Below are positions 1-8,925 of a DNA stretch of 64,000 nt, one piece after another. A model generated the notes under the pieces. That model did not search any database. It had not been told where the DNA came from and saw only the letters and a list, made by a program, of their open reading frames with translations. The position numbers and the translations under genes are program-made. Origin of the DNA: JABMQB01 sp963666575 (GTDB lineage Bacteria; Bacteroidota; Bacteroidia; Bacteroidales; Prolixibacteraceae); assembly GCA_963666575.2 (NCBI GenBank), contig CAXXYG010000029.1, forward strand, positions 62,001 to 126,000. The letters run 5' to 3'. Numbering within the stretch: position 1 is the stretch's first letter; each line of letters starts with the position of its first letter.

Positions 1-1
1 T

Positions 2-1141
2 TATATTGAAGCTGTTAGGCAGTTAAAATGGGAAATGGGAAATAAGGTGCTGGTTATTCATTTAACATTAGTACCCTACCTTGCTGCTACAGGTGAATTA
101 AAAACCAAACCAACTCAGCACTCAGTGAAAGCTTTATTGGAAACTGGAGTTCAGCCTGATGTTTTGGTATTAAGAACTGAGCACGACATTGACCGTAAAA
201 CACGTGAAAAAGTTGCTTTGTTTTGTAATGTTGAGCTTGAGGCAGTTATCCAATCGGTAAACGTCCCGACGATTTACGACGTGCCGCTTAAAATGACGGA
301 AGAAAAACTGGATATTACTGTATTAAAGAAAATTGGGCTTCCTAAAAGGGACGATCCGGAATTAACTGCATGGAATAATTTTTTGAAAAAACACAAAAAT
401 CCAACTTCTACTGTAAAAATTGGTTTAGTTGGAAAATATGTTGAGCTCCGCGATGCCTATAAGTCTATTGTGGAATCGTTGGTTCATGCGGGTGCCGAAA
501 ATTTATGTGATGTTCAAATCGAGTGGATTCATGCCGAAGAAATAAAATCATCGACCATTGACGATTTACTAAAAAGCAGTGATGGAATTATTGTTGCTCC
601 AGGTTTTGGACACCGTGGAATGAAAGGTAAAATTTTAGCCGCTAAATATGCACGCGAAAATAATGTGCCCTACCTGGGTATTTGTTTGGGAATGCAGGTT
701 GCTGTAATTGAATTTGCAAAGAATGTGTTAAAAATGGAAGGAGCCGATTCAACAGAAATGTCTCCTAAAACACCATTCCCTGTTATTGATTTAATGGAGC
801 AACAAAAAGGTATTACTAATTATGGTGGAACAATGAGGCTTGGAGCATATGAATGCCGTATTGTTAGCAAAGAGTCAAAAGTTTGTAAAGCATATAATAA
901 ATTGTCAATTCAGGAACGGCACAGGCACCGTTATGAATTTAATAATGAGTTTAAAGACCAGTTTGAAAAAGCAGGTATGGTAGCCACAGGAATTAATCCA
1001 GATACCGACCTGGTTGAAATTATAGAAATTCCTTCGCACAAATGGTTTGTAGGTGTTCAGTTCCATCCCGAATACAGAAGTACTGTTTTAAATCCACACC
1101 CTTTGTTTGTTGATTTTGTAAAATATTCTTTAGAGAAGTAA
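2..1141 (+). CDS. pyrG: CTP synthase, C-terminal part (5' end outside window)
   Basis: Makes CTP from UTP, ATP and glutamine in the cytoplasm. The reading frame is open from base 2, so the gene begins before the window; about 380 codons are present against a usual 530-550. The first part is the end of the synthetase (amidoligase) domain, with the typical TKPTQHSV stretch. The remainder is the class I glutamine amidotransferase domain: nucleophile Cys in GICLGMQ (codon at 683-685) and the catalytic HPE triad member (1064-1072). It is followed 6 bp later by yidC on the same strand, suggesting co-transcription. Identification is secure. Confidence 0.97.
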   Translation, partial: YIEAVRQLKWEMGNKVLVIHLTLVPYLAATGELKTKPTQHSVKALLETGVQPDVLVLRTEHDIDRKTREKVALFCNVELEAVIQSVNVPTIYDVPLKMTEEKLDITVLKKIGLPKRDDPELTAWNNFLKKHKNPTSTVKIGLVGKYVELRDAYKSIVESLVHAGAENLCDVQIEWIHAEEIKSSTIDDLLKSSDGIIVAPGFGHRGMKGKILAAKYARENNVPYLGICLGMQVAVIEFAKNVLKMEGADSTEMSPKTPFPVIDLMEQQKGITNYGGTMRLGAYECRIVSKESKVCKAYNKLSIQERHRHRYEFNNEFKDQFEKAGMVATGINPDTDLVEIIEIPSHKWFVGVQFHPEYRSTVLNPHPLFVDFVKYSLEK

Positions 1142-1147
1142 AATATC

Positions 1148-3082
1148 ATGGATAAAAAGTCGATCATAGGCATTGTATTAATATTTGCAATACTCGTTGT
1201 ATTTTCACTTATTAATAAACCGTCTCAAGAACAAATTGAAGCACAAAAACATACCAGAGATTCCATAGCCCGGGTTGAAGCTGAACAAATAAGGCAAGCT
1301 GAATTGGCACAACAGTCGCTTGAGCAAAGTGCCGAAACAGCACAATCAACCGGAACTGTAAATCAAGAAACTGAACTTCAGCAAAAACGTGATGAATTTG
1401 GTGTTTTTGGTACTGCATCGGTAGGCGAAGAAACTTTCTATACCGTTGAGAACAACCTGATGATAGTTAAATTTTCATCGTTGGGAGGAAAAGTATATTC
1501 TGTTGAATTAAAAGATTTTCAAACACACGATTCTTTACCATTAATGTTGTTTGATGGGCCAAAAACCAAATTTGGACTCAGCTTTTTTGCACAAAACAGG
1601 AGCATCCAAACCAGCGATCTCTATTTTACAACTAACCTTCAATCGGAAAATACGGTTGTAAACGGGCCTTTGGTGAAAAAAGGCGACGAAGGAAAAATTA
1701 AAGTGAATGCTGAAAATCCGGGTGATTCAAAAAAGGTTTCATTTAAAGTTGAGGTTGAGCCTGGCAAATTCATTGAATACCAATATACTTTAAAGCATAA
1801 TTCATATTTGATGGATTTTGATGTCAACTTTCAGGGATTAAACCAGATTGTTGCTAATAATCAATCATACATGAATTTTTCATGGGCCTTTGATGTTCCA
1901 CGCCAGGAAGCCATATCGAAGTTTGGAGAAGACAGGTATACCAATATCCATTATAAATTTTTCGAAGATGAGGTTGATAATCTCAGCCAGGGAAAATCAG
2001 ACGATGAAAATTTAAGTACACGAGTAAAATGGATCGGATTTAAACAACTGTTTTTTAGTTCAACAATTATTGCCGATGACTATTTCCCTAATGCGCAGAT
2101 AAAGTCAGATGTTTTTGAAGATAATCCTGAATACCTGGCAAATTTTAGCGCCGAAATATCATTCCCTTATCAGGCCAGCGAAAAGGAGAATTTTGGTATG
2201 CAATTTTATTATGGGCCTAATCATTATCAAACATTAAAACAATATGATATTGCTCTCGAAAGCCAGGTGTACCTGGGTTATCCTGTAGTTAAACATGTCA
2301 ATAGGTACCTTATTATTCCTATTTTCAATTTCCTAAGAGATTATATTTCAAATTTTGGAATAATTATTTTATTGCTGACAATATTTATTAAATCAATATT
2401 GTTCCCGTTTACCTATAAATCGTTTATGTCGCAGGCGAAAATGAAAGCTTTAAAGCCTGAGATTGATGAAATTACTGCCAAGTTTGGTAAAGACAAAGCC
2501 ATGGAGAAACAACAAGCTACCATGGCATTGTATAAAAAGGCAGGTGTTAATCCTATGGGTGGATGTTTACCAATGTTACTGCAGTTCCCTATTTTAATTG
2601 CCATGTTCTTTTTCTTTCCAACATCCATTGAGTTAAGGCAGCAAAGTTTTTTATGGGCTCACGATTTATCTACTTTCGATTCAATACTATCTCTTCCATT
2701 TGATATTCCAATGTATGGAAGCCATGTAAGTTTATTTTGTTTATTGATGACAGTTACAACATTGATTTCGACGCACCTGAATTCACAAACCACTGCCAGT
2801 CAGGGCATGCCAGGTATGAAAACAATGATGTATATGATGCCTGTGTTTTTCTTATTTTTACTGAATAACTATTCATCAGGGTTGAGTTATTATTATTTCC
2901 TGGCTAATGTTATTACAATTGCTCAAACATATATTATCCGTAGTTTTGTTGATGAGGATAAAATTCGGGCACAAATTCAGGTAAATAAGAAAAAGCCGGT
3001 TAAAAAATCATCGAACTTTCAAAAACGATTAGAAGATATGGCTAAACAACGTGGAATTAATTCTCCGCAAAAAAAGAAATAG
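1148..3082 (+). CDS. yidC: YidC/Oxa1 membrane protein insertase
   Basis: Inserts and folds inner-membrane proteins, alone or with SecYEG. The 644-residue protein has an N-terminal membrane anchor (about residues 6-23), a Q/E-rich linker, a large periplasmic beta-sandwich domain to about residue 360, and the conserved C-terminal Oxa1 core of several membrane helices. The core includes the family-typical GGCLPMLLQFPILIAMF helix near residue 475 and ends in a Lys-rich tail expected to contact ribosomes. Length and order fit Bacteroidota YidC. It starts 6 bp after pyrG. Confidence 0.97.
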   Translation: MDKKSIIGIVLIFAILVVFSLINKPSQEQIEAQKHTRDSIARVEAEQIRQAELAQQSLEQSAETAQSTGTVNQETELQQKRDEFGVFGTASVGEETFYTVENNLMIVKFSSLGGKVYSVELKDFQTHDSLPLMLFDGPKTKFGLSFFAQNRSIQTSDLYFTTNLQSENTVVNGPLVKKGDEGKIKVNAENPGDSKKVSFKVEVEPGKFIEYQYTLKHNSYLMDFDVNFQGLNQIVANNQSYMNFSWAFDVPRQEAISKFGEDRYTNIHYKFFEDEVDNLSQGKSDDENLSTRVKWIGFKQLFFSSTIIADDYFPNAQIKSDVFEDNPEYLANFSAEISFPYQASEKENFGMQFYYGPNHYQTLKQYDIALESQVYLGYPVVKHVNRYLIIPIFNFLRDYISNFGIIILLLTIFIKSILFPFTYKSFMSQAKMKALKPEIDEITAKFGKDKAMEKQQATMALYKKAGVNPMGGCLPMLLQFPILIAMFFFFPTSIELRQQSFLWAHDLSTFDSILSLPFDIPMYGSHVSLFCLLMTVTTLISTHLNSQTTASQGMPGMKTMMYMMPVFFLFLLNNYSSGLSYYYFLANVITIAQTYIIRSFVDEDKIRAQIQVNKKKPVKKSSNFQKRLEDMAKQRGINSPQKKK

Positions 3083-3100
3083 GAAATTAGTAACACGTTA

Positions 3101-3745
3101 ATGAGAAAGATTACCCTTTGCTTTATTTTAATTGTACTTTCTATTGGTGGTTTTGCCCAGGATGAAAGGCATTTTATACTGTGGAATACTAATAGTGGAT
3201 ACATCGATTTATCACCTAAAATTTTTATGGAGGTGAATGAAAAGATCCACTACAATTATTCATTAAACCAACTCGATATGACTTTTGCAACTGTTACATT
3301 GGGGCATAAAATTAAAAGCTGGTTCAATGTCGCCGGGGCGATCAGGATGGTCCGATACCGGGGTGGTGCTGATTGGTTTAATGAAAATAGGTTTATGGCG
3401 TTTTATCAAATTAATAAATCGATAAAACGGTTTGAAATCAACCATATAGGGCGAATGGCTTATCGAATTTTAAATCCTGATCCTAATAATTTTAGGCACT
3501 TTCAGAATTTAACTATTCAATTACCTTACCTATTAAAATCAAAAATACGGCCATTTATTGGTGGAGAAATGTTCACGCAATTAAATAAAACAGGCCTTCA
3601 CCTAGCCCGTACATTTGTAGGAATAAAGGCTATAGATATGAAACGTTTTAATATGACGTTGTATTATGGGTATGAGCGTACTAAAAAGGATTCTCAATGG
3701 AGATCGAACGATATTCTGGGAACAAATCTGAATTTTGCAATCTAA
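3101..3745 (+). CDS. DUF2490-like secreted beta-barrel protein
   Basis: A 214-residue protein with a clear signal peptide (residues 1-19, cleavage after GFAQ). The remainder alternates short amphipathic strands rich in aromatic residues (YNYSL, MTLYYGY) and ends in NLNFAI, an aromatic/hydrophobic C-terminal strand typical of outer-membrane barrels. The pattern matches DUF2490 proteins of Bacteroidota, whose function is unknown. It lies 18 bp after yidC and may be the last gene of that operon; ribH converges from the other strand. Confidence 0.7.
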   Translation: MRKITLCFILIVLSIGGFAQDERHFILWNTNSGYIDLSPKIFMEVNEKIHYNYSLNQLDMTFATVTLGHKIKSWFNVAGAIRMVRYRGGADWFNENRFMAFYQINKSIKRFEINHIGRMAYRILNPDPNNFRHFQNLTIQLPYLLKSKIRPFIGGEMFTQLNKTGLHLARTFVGIKAIDMKRFNMTLYYGYERTKKDSQWRSNDILGTNLNFAI

Positions 3746-3818
3746 TTTGTTTTAAGGGTGAAAAATATAAACAATCAGTAGCTTAGTTTGGAATTTAAAC
3801 CACAGGTTTTGGTCTGAA

Positions 3819-4301
3819 TTACAATTTCTTTTTTAAAGCCAACATTTTAATAGCAGTAATTGCAGCTTCGTCACCTTTATTTCCTAATCTGCCACCAGCA
3901 CGGTCAAGGGCTTGCTGCTGATTATCGGTAGTTAATACCCCGAAAATAACCGGTTTGTTGTATTTTAAATTTAAATCGACAGCACCTTGTGTAACTCCCT
4001 GACAGATGTAATCAAAATGTTTTGTTTCTCCCTGAATGACACATCCTAAAAGAATTACGGCATCAATTGATTTTTTTTCGGCTAAAAATTGGCCGCCAAG
4101 CGATAATTCAAAACTACCAGGAACATAAGTGGTAAGTATATTTTCTTTTTTGGCACCATGTTTCAATAACGTATCGATGGCTCCTTGGGCAAGTGCACCG
4201 GTAATTTCAAAATTCCATTCAGCAACTACTACCCCAAAACTGAATCCTTCGGCCGAAGGAACTTCTTCAAAATTATAATCTGATAAATTTTTAGTTCCCA
4301 T
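3819..4301 (-). CDS. ribH: 6,7-dimethyl-8-ribityllumazine synthase
   Basis: Penultimate step of riboflavin synthesis: condenses 5-amino-6-ribitylamino-uracil with dihydroxybutanone phosphate. The 160-residue length is normal. Diagnostic motifs are VVAEWNFEIT near residue 25, VPGSFELSL near residue 60, the phosphate/substrate region GCVIQGETKHFDYI with the catalytic His, and FGVLTTDNQQQALDRAGG. No other rib genes are nearby. It follows the TPR gene on the minus strand, with a terminator hairpin between them, so it may be transcribed separately. Confidence 0.97.
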   Translation of the reverse strand: MGTKNLSDYNFEEVPSAEGFSFGVVVAEWNFEITGALAQGAIDTLLKHGAKKENILTTYVPGSFELSLGGQFLAEKKSIDAVILLGCVIQGETKHFDYICQGVTQGAVDLNLKYNKPVIFGVLTTDNQQQALDRAGGRLGNKGDEAAITAIKMLALKKKL

Positions 4302-4312
4302 AATATAAAAGT

Positions 4313-4339
4313 AAAAAAAATCCCCTCAAATTGAGGGGA
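4313..4339 (-). terminator. Rho-independent terminator after the TPR gene
   Basis: Read on the minus strand, TCCCCTCAA-T-TTGAGGGGA forms a nearly perfect 9-bp stem and is followed immediately by eight T residues. It lies 24 bp beyond the stop of the TPR gene and 12 bp before the ribH start, so it should separate the two transcription units. Confidence 0.9.
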
Positions 4340-4362
4340 TCGACTATTGTAGTTATTTTATC

Positions 4363-5052
4363 TTATGCTCCGAGTTTAATTTTTACGCGGGCAATATATT
4401 TATCAATATTTCTGCCTTCGGCTGAATCAGGGAAATCAGCTTTTAATGTTTCATACACTTTTAATGCTTCTTCGAGCTCATCCAACAATTCCAGAACAAA
4501 ACCTGCTTTTTGCATGTAAATGGGTGTTGTAAATTCATTGTTGTTTAATGTATAAGCTTTTTTGTATTGGCTTAACGCTTCTTCCTGCTCACCCAATTCA
4601 AGGTATGCATCGCCTAAAGCACCTTCTTTAACAGGGGCTAAAAGCAAATCATCAGTTTTGAATTTTTTGAGGTAATCAATGGCATCTTCAAATTGCCCTG
4701 TCCTTAAAAATGAAATTCCTGCATAATAGTTGGCAAGGTTGGCTGATTTCGTTATTCCATAACTATCAACGATATCTAATAAACCTAAATAATTACCATC
4801 GCCATTTAATGCCAAATTAAATGAATCTTTCTCAAAATATTGTTCAGCCATGAACATTTGCGATTGGGCTTCTTTTTCAGTTGGTTGTAAATAAAATTTA
4901 TTAAAACCAAGGTAAGCTACCACAACTACAATAACTCCACCAATAACGTATGAAATAATTTTTTGGTTGTCTTCAATGAATTGTTCTGTACGCGTTAAGG
5001 CCGATTCTATTTCTTGTAAATTATCTTCTTGTTGATTTTTTTTCTTTGCCAT
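4363..5052 (-). CDS. Membrane-anchored tetratricopeptide repeat protein
   Basis: A 229-residue protein starting MAKKKNQQ. A short charged N-terminus with a predicted helix is followed by one membrane segment (about residues 32-50, IISYVIGGVIVVVVAYLGF) and then TPR-like helical repeats (for example LGEQEEALSQYKKAYTL and LDELEEALKVYETLKADFP). The frame is open up to 5142, but a TAnnTTTG promoter box at 5077-5084 lies inside that extension, so translation must begin at 5061 or 5052; 5052 fits homologues best. Likely a scaffold in the cell envelope, similar in layout to YfgM-like proteins; exact role unknown. Confidence 0.85.
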   Translation of the reverse strand: MAKKKNQQEDNLQEIESALTRTEQFIEDNQKIISYVIGGVIVVVVAYLGFNKFYLQPTEKEAQSQMFMAEQYFEKDSFNLALNGDGNYLGLLDIVDSYGITKSANLANYYAGISFLRTGQFEDAIDYLKKFKTDDLLLAPVKEGALGDAYLELGEQEEALSQYKKAYTLNNNEFTTPIYMQKAGFVLELLDELEEALKVYETLKADFPDSAEGRNIDKYIARVKIKLGA

Positions 5053-5076
5053 TTTTTTCATTTCAAAATTGTGTGG

Positions 5077-5084
5077 CAAAAATA
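5077..5084 (-). promoter_or_regulatory. Bacteroidota -7 promoter box for the TPR gene
   Basis: TATTTTTG on the minus strand matches the TAnnTTTG consensus of the housekeeping sigma factor in Bacteroidota. It ends 25 bp before the 5052 start, giving a short leader. No clear -33 TTTG element is visible. Confidence 0.55.
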
Positions 5085-5199
5085 GCTTTTTTTTCATAAC
5101 TACTTTAAAATTGGCATGACAATTTTCCCCTTTATTCCACATTGGAGGCCCTTTTTGCCTTTTTTATCAACAACTCAAATTCACATCGGCTTTTTTCTG

Positions 5200-5207
5200 T
5201 AGTTTTG
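5200..5207 (+). promoter_or_regulatory. Bacteroidota -7 promoter box for recF
   Basis: TAGTTTTG matches TAnnTTTG and ends 24 bp before the recF ATG at 5232. Together with the box at 5077-5084 it forms a compact divergent promoter region between the TPR gene and recF. Confidence 0.55.
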
Positions 5208-5231
5208 TTTCATTCGAAAGTATTTTTTACC

Positions 5232-6338
5232 ATGCATATTGATAACATTTCAATTCTTAATTATAAAAATCTGAGTGAGTGTGAAATAAACTTCTCGCCA
5301 AAATTAAATTGTTTAATTGGCAATAATGGAACCGGTAAAACTAATTTGCTCGATGCTGTTTATTACCTGTCGTTTTGTAAAAGTTTTTTTAATTCGGCCG
5401 ACCAGTTAAATGTCAAACACGAGGAGCAGTTTTTTATGATTAAGGGGACTTATTTTCGATTAGATTCTGAAGAGAATATTTCATGTGGTGTTCAGCGTGG
5501 GCAGAAAAAACAATTTAAGCGAAATTCAAAAGTTTACCAAAAACTCTCGGACCATATTGGGCTTATTCCATTAGTAATGATTAGTCCGGCCGACGGAAAT
5601 TTGATTTTAGGAGGGAGTGACGAACGCCGGAAGTTTATTGATGGAGTTATTTCACAATACGACCATTCATATTTGAGTAATTTATTAAACTATAACCGTG
5701 CTTTGGCTCAGCGGAATAATCTGTTAAAACAGTTTGTTACTAACCGTTATTTCGATGAAGATATGCTTTCGGTTTGGGATGCCAGCCTTGTAGAATATGG
5801 AAATCGGATATTTGAACAACGCAAAATCTTTGTTGAAAAGTTAATTCCTGTTTTTCAAAAATATTACTCTTTAATTTCCCAGGGGAACGAAGAGGTGGAG
5901 TTAATTCATGATTCAGGGCTTTACTCCGATACTTTTGAATTGTTATTAAAAAAATCTCTTCCACGCGACCGGATGATTCAATATACTACAACTGGTATTC
6001 ATAAAGATGATTTGGTTTTAAAATTGGGCGATTATCCAATTAAAAAATTAGGATCGCAGGGGCAGAAAAAGACATACCTGATTGCATTAAAATTAGCACA
6101 ATTTGAGTTTATTAAGGATGTTTCAGAGATTAAACCTATTTTACTCCTCGATGATATTTTTGATAAATTAGATAGGGAGAGGGTTGAGCAAATAATAAAA
6201 CTGGTTACTGACGATAATTTTGGGCAAATTTTTATTACTGATACCAATCGGGAACATTTAGATGGGATAATTAAAAAAGTAAATACCGATTATCGGATTT
6301 TTACTGTGTCAAACGGTGCAATTTTAAATATAAAATGA
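5232..6338 (+). CDS. recF: DNA replication/repair protein RecF
   Basis: ABC-type ATPase that helps load RecA on gapped DNA at stalled forks. The protein is 368 residues. Walker A is GNNGTGKTN at residues 30-38, the RecF/SMC signature-like GSQGQKKT lies near residue 277, and Walker B ILLLDDIFDKLD near residue 302. The frame is open 90 bp further upstream, but MHIDNISILNYKNL is the canonical N-terminus and the promoter box lies in between. It overlaps the next gene by 4 bp (ATGA), as is common for recF-DUF721 pairs. Confidence 0.96.
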   Translation: MHIDNISILNYKNLSECEINFSPKLNCLIGNNGTGKTNLLDAVYYLSFCKSFFNSADQLNVKHEEQFFMIKGTYFRLDSEENISCGVQRGQKKQFKRNSKVYQKLSDHIGLIPLVMISPADGNLILGGSDERRKFIDGVISQYDHSYLSNLLNYNRALAQRNNLLKQFVTNRYFDEDMLSVWDASLVEYGNRIFEQRKIFVEKLIPVFQKYYSLISQGNEEVELIHDSGLYSDTFELLLKKSLPRDRMIQYTTTGIHKDDLVLKLGDYPIKKLGSQGQKKTYLIALKLAQFEFIKDVSEIKPILLLDDIFDKLDRERVEQIIKLVTDDNFGQIFITDTNREHLDGIIKKVNTDYRIFTVSNGAILNIK

Positions 6339-6625
6339 GAAAAAGCCAAACCCAGAAAATAGGTGATGTTATGCGCGAATATGTTGATTCGATGCGTATT
6401 GGCCATAAATTAAAGGAGGTGGAAGTTATTCACGCCTGGGAATCAGTTTTAGGAAAGTCTATTGCAAGTTACACTTCCAATATTTACATTTCGAAAAAGG
6501 TTTTATATGTACATATAACATCATCGGTTGTTAAGGCTGAATTAATGATGATGCGTGAAAAAATCAGAAATAAGCTAAATGAGAAAGTGGGCTTTGAGTT
6601 GGTAAAAGCCATTGAATTTCGGTGA
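6335..6625 (+). CDS. DUF721 (DciA-like) domain protein
   Basis: A 96-residue basic protein translationally coupled to recF by a 4-bp ATGA overlap. The DUF721 signature is visible: MREYVDSMRIGHKLKEV, then VIHAWESVLGKSIASYT and VLYVHITSSVVKAELMMMREKI. DUF721 proteins include DciA, the ancestral loader of the replicative helicase, and pairing with recF fits a replication role. The small Bacteroidota form lacks extra domains, so helicase loading is inferred from family only. Confidence 0.9.
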   Translation: MRKSQTQKIGDVMREYVDSMRIGHKLKEVEVIHAWESVLGKSIASYTSNIYISKKVLYVHITSSVVKAELMMMREKIRNKLNEKVGFELVKAIEFR

Positions 6626-6638
6626 TAAAACAAAATAC

Positions 6639-6679
6639 ACACCCTCTTTTACGGCATTAAAAATCGCAAAAGAGAGTGT
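6639..6679. terminator. Bidirectional hairpin between DUF721 gene and ndk
   Basis: ACACCCTCTTTT (6639-6650) pairs with AAAAGAGAGTGT (6668-6679), 12 bp with one mismatch and a 17-nt loop, in the convergent gap between two genes. AT-rich sequence follows on the plus side and A-rich sequence precedes it, consistent with termination from both sides, but no strong T-run is present. Confidence 0.55.
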
Positions 6680-6698
6680 CCATTATTATATTATATTT

Positions 6699-7118
6699 TT
6701 AAAATTGTTCGGTTTTTGAAAAGAAAAAGCTACTTTCAATCAAGGCATTTTCATCGCTATCGGAGCCATGTACTGCATTTTTCTGAAGGTTGGTTGCAAA
6801 CAATTTCCTGATAGTACCTTCGTCTGCATTTTCGGGATTAGTGGCGCCTATTAATTTTCGAAAATCATCAATGGCATTTTCTTTTTCAAGTAACGCAGCA
6901 ACAATAGGGCCTGAACTCATAAAGGCAACTAAAGTTTCGTAAAACGGTTTTCCCTTATGAACCTCATAAAACATCCCAGCTTGTTCAGCCGAAAGTTGGG
7001 TATATTTCATGGCTTTTATTTTAAAGCCAGCTTCATTTATAAGTTTTAAAATTGGCCCGATCGCATTTTTGGCAACCGCATCGGGTTTAACCATTGTTAA
7101 TGTTAATTTTCCTGACAT
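6699..7118 (-). CDS. ndk: Nucleoside diphosphate kinase
   Basis: Transfers the gamma-phosphate of ATP to nucleoside diphosphates by a phospho-histidine. The 139-residue protein begins MSGKLTLTMVKPDAV and carries the catalytic His117 in NAVHGSDS, plus RKLIGATNP and the KPFY loop. The open frame extends 11 codons upstream, but the family starts at the chosen Met. It stands alone, facing away from the DHH gene. Confidence 0.97.
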   Translation of the reverse strand: MSGKLTLTMVKPDAVAKNAIGPILKLINEAGFKIKAMKYTQLSAEQAGMFYEVHKGKPFYETLVAFMSSGPIVAALLEKENAIDDFRKLIGATNPENADEGTIRKLFATNLQKNAVHGSDSDENALIESSFFFSKTEQF

Positions 7119-7198
7119 GATTTTGTTTGTATTATAATTTAGAAGGGGCAAGATACTAAATTATGAAAAGTTTTTACACATGGCAATTTTAGAATTTC

Positions 7199-7206
7199 TA
7201 TATTTG
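7199..7206 (+). promoter_or_regulatory. Bacteroidota -7 promoter box for the DHH gene
   Basis: TATATTTG matches TAnnTTTG exactly, 22 bp before the TTG start at 7229. This placement supports the unusual TTG start because no ATG lies between. Confidence 0.55.
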
Positions 7207-7228
7207 TGATCTTAAAATTAAAAACGAT

Positions 7229-8257
7229 TTGAAAAAAACTGATATAGAACTTTTTAAGGCAGTTTCGGAGGTATTAAAAAATACGGTTAAAAGTATTTCT
7301 ATTATCCCTCATACCAGTCCCGATGGTGATGCTATTGGTTCGGCTATTGGCTTGGCTAATACGTTAATCAATGCCGGATTTAAAGCAACCATCATTTCGC
7401 CGAACGATTACCCTGAATATTATGAATGGTTTGAAAGTAAGGCCGAAATATTGTTTTACAATAAAAACAAGAAAAAAGTAAAAGAAACAATTGCCGATAC
7501 AGGTTTACTATTTTGTGTCGATTTTAATGAAATAACACGGTCGGGTAAGTTGGAAAAAGTAATTGATGGTTTTACAGGGCCCAAAATTTTGATTGACCAC
7601 CATCCTTTCCCTTCTAAATTTTGCGATTTTGTAATTTCCGATACAACCTATAGTTCAACAGCCGAATTAATTTTTGATGTAGTTAATGAATTAGGCTACA
7701 CTGAATTTATAACCAAAGATGTGGCTGAGGCTCTGTTTGCTGGGATTATGACCGATACCGGATCGTTTAATCACAATATTTCGGATCCTAATACTTTTAA
7801 GGTTGTAAGCAATTTGTTGCAATATGGTATTAATGCCGATGCCATCAAAGCAAATATTTACGATAATTTTTCGGCCAGCCGAATGCAGCTTTTGGGATAT
7901 TGCCTAAATGAAAAAATGGTTGTAATGCCTGAATACAGGGCGGCATATATAAATTTATCTAAAAAAGAATTAAAAAAATATAATTTTACACCGGGCGATA
8001 CCGAAGGTTTTGTAAATTACCCGCTTTCCATAAAAGGAGTTGTTTTTTCAGTTCTGTTTATTGAAAAAGATGATTATGTAAAAGCGTCGTTTCGTTCAAA
8101 AGGAAGTTTTCCGGCTAATCGTTTTTCATCCGAAAATTTTAATGGAGGAGGGCATTTAAATGCAGCCGGAGGTGAATCAAAATTGGGGCTCGATGAAACA
8201 ATTGAAAAATTTAAGCAACTTTTGCCTGATTATTTGCATCAGTTATTAAATGCATAA
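7229..8257 (+). CDS. DHH-family phosphoesterase, NrnA/oligoribonuclease type
   Basis: 342 residues. N-terminal DHH domain motifs: HTSPDGDAIGS (His28, Asp32, Asp34), the DFNE aspartate near residue 94, IDHHPF near residue 120 and MTDTGSFNH. The C-terminal DHHA1 domain carries the GGGHLNAAGG signature. Proteins of this type degrade short oligoribonucleotides and/or 3'-phosphoadenosine 5'-phosphate using Mn2+ in the cytoplasm. The start is TTG; no in-frame ATG is near and a promoter box sits 22 bp upstream. It precedes two FKBP lipoprotein genes on the same strand. Confidence 0.92.
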   Translation: MKKTDIELFKAVSEVLKNTVKSISIIPHTSPDGDAIGSAIGLANTLINAGFKATIISPNDYPEYYEWFESKAEILFYNKNKKKVKETIADTGLLFCVDFNEITRSGKLEKVIDGFTGPKILIDHHPFPSKFCDFVISDTTYSSTAELIFDVVNELGYTEFITKDVAEALFAGIMTDTGSFNHNISDPNTFKVVSNLLQYGINADAIKANIYDNFSASRMQLLGYCLNEKMVVMPEYRAAYINLSKKELKKYNFTPGDTEGFVNYPLSIKGVVFSVLFIEKDDYVKASFRSKGSFPANRFSSENFNGGGHLNAAGGESKLGLDETIEKFKQLLPDYLHQLLNA

Positions 8258-8275
8258 TAATTATACAATATAAAA

Positions 8276-8782
8276 ATGAAGCAATTTAGAATTTTTGGTG
8301 TAATATTTTTTAGTGGAATGCTTTTTTTGTCGTCATGTTTAAAAACCAATGAAGATGAAGTTCGGACATTGGCAATTGAACAAGAAGAAATAGCTGATTA
8401 TCTTTCAGCGTTAGTAGCGGAGGGGTATGATGTTGATACCACTGAATCAGGTGTATATTATGTTGTACGAGAAATGGGTGAGGGGCCTTCTCCTGTCGAA
8501 GGCGACACGATATCTGTAAAGTATGCAGGTTATTTTACAAATGGGAACCTGTTTGATACTTCAGAATGGCAGAATGCAGAAGGCATTATGGAATTTGTAT
8601 TTATTACCAATCCAATGATCCCTGGTTTTCAGGATGGATTAAGGCTAATGAATAAAGGGGCTAAATGTGATTTGATTATTCCTTCAAGTTTAGGATATGG
8701 GGCTTACGGGTATAACTCCATTCCCGGATATACTGGTTTGGTATTTGTTGTTTCTTTAGAAGAAATAAAACCAGCTCTGTAG
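8276..8782 (+). CDS. FKBP-type peptidyl-prolyl isomerase lipoprotein
   Basis: 168 residues with a lipoprotein signal peptide (lipobox LSSC, Cys21). After a short helical linker, an FKBP fold is recognisable: GDTISVKYAGYFTNGNLFDTS, IPGFQDGLRLMNKGAKCDLIIPS and GYGAYGYNSIPGYTGLVFVVSL. Such isomerases assist folding of secreted proteins; GldI of gliding bacteria is a related lipoprotein. It starts 18 bp after the DHH gene. Expected location is the periplasmic face of a membrane. Confidence 0.88.
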   Translation: MKQFRIFGVIFFSGMLFLSSCLKTNEDEVRTLAIEQEEIADYLSALVAEGYDVDTTESGVYYVVREMGEGPSPVEGDTISVKYAGYFTNGNLFDTSEWQNAEGIMEFVFITNPMIPGFQDGLRLMNKGAKCDLIIPSSLGYGAYGYNSIPGYTGLVFVVSLEEIKPAL

Positions 8783-8797
8783 AACTGAATACAATAC

Positions 8798-8818
8798 CTC
8801 TGTAAATTGTTTATAGAG
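8798..8818 (+). terminator. Possible weak terminator hairpin after first FKBP gene
   Basis: CTCTGTAAA pairs with TTTATAGAG (9 bp with one G-U) around a 3-nt loop, 15 bp beyond the stop codon. Only three T residues follow, so termination would be weak. Confidence 0.35.
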
Positions 8819-8925
8819 TTTGATATATAGAATTTAAAATGATGGACTATGTATAATTGTAATTCACAAACGTGAGAATAATTATTTTACGGGTTTCATC
8901 GGGATAAAAAAACAATTATAAAGAG

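Noticed and set aside
5053..5142. Upstream extension of the TPR protein to 5142
   Set aside because: A promoter box at 5077-5084 lies within it and the added residues are not family-like.
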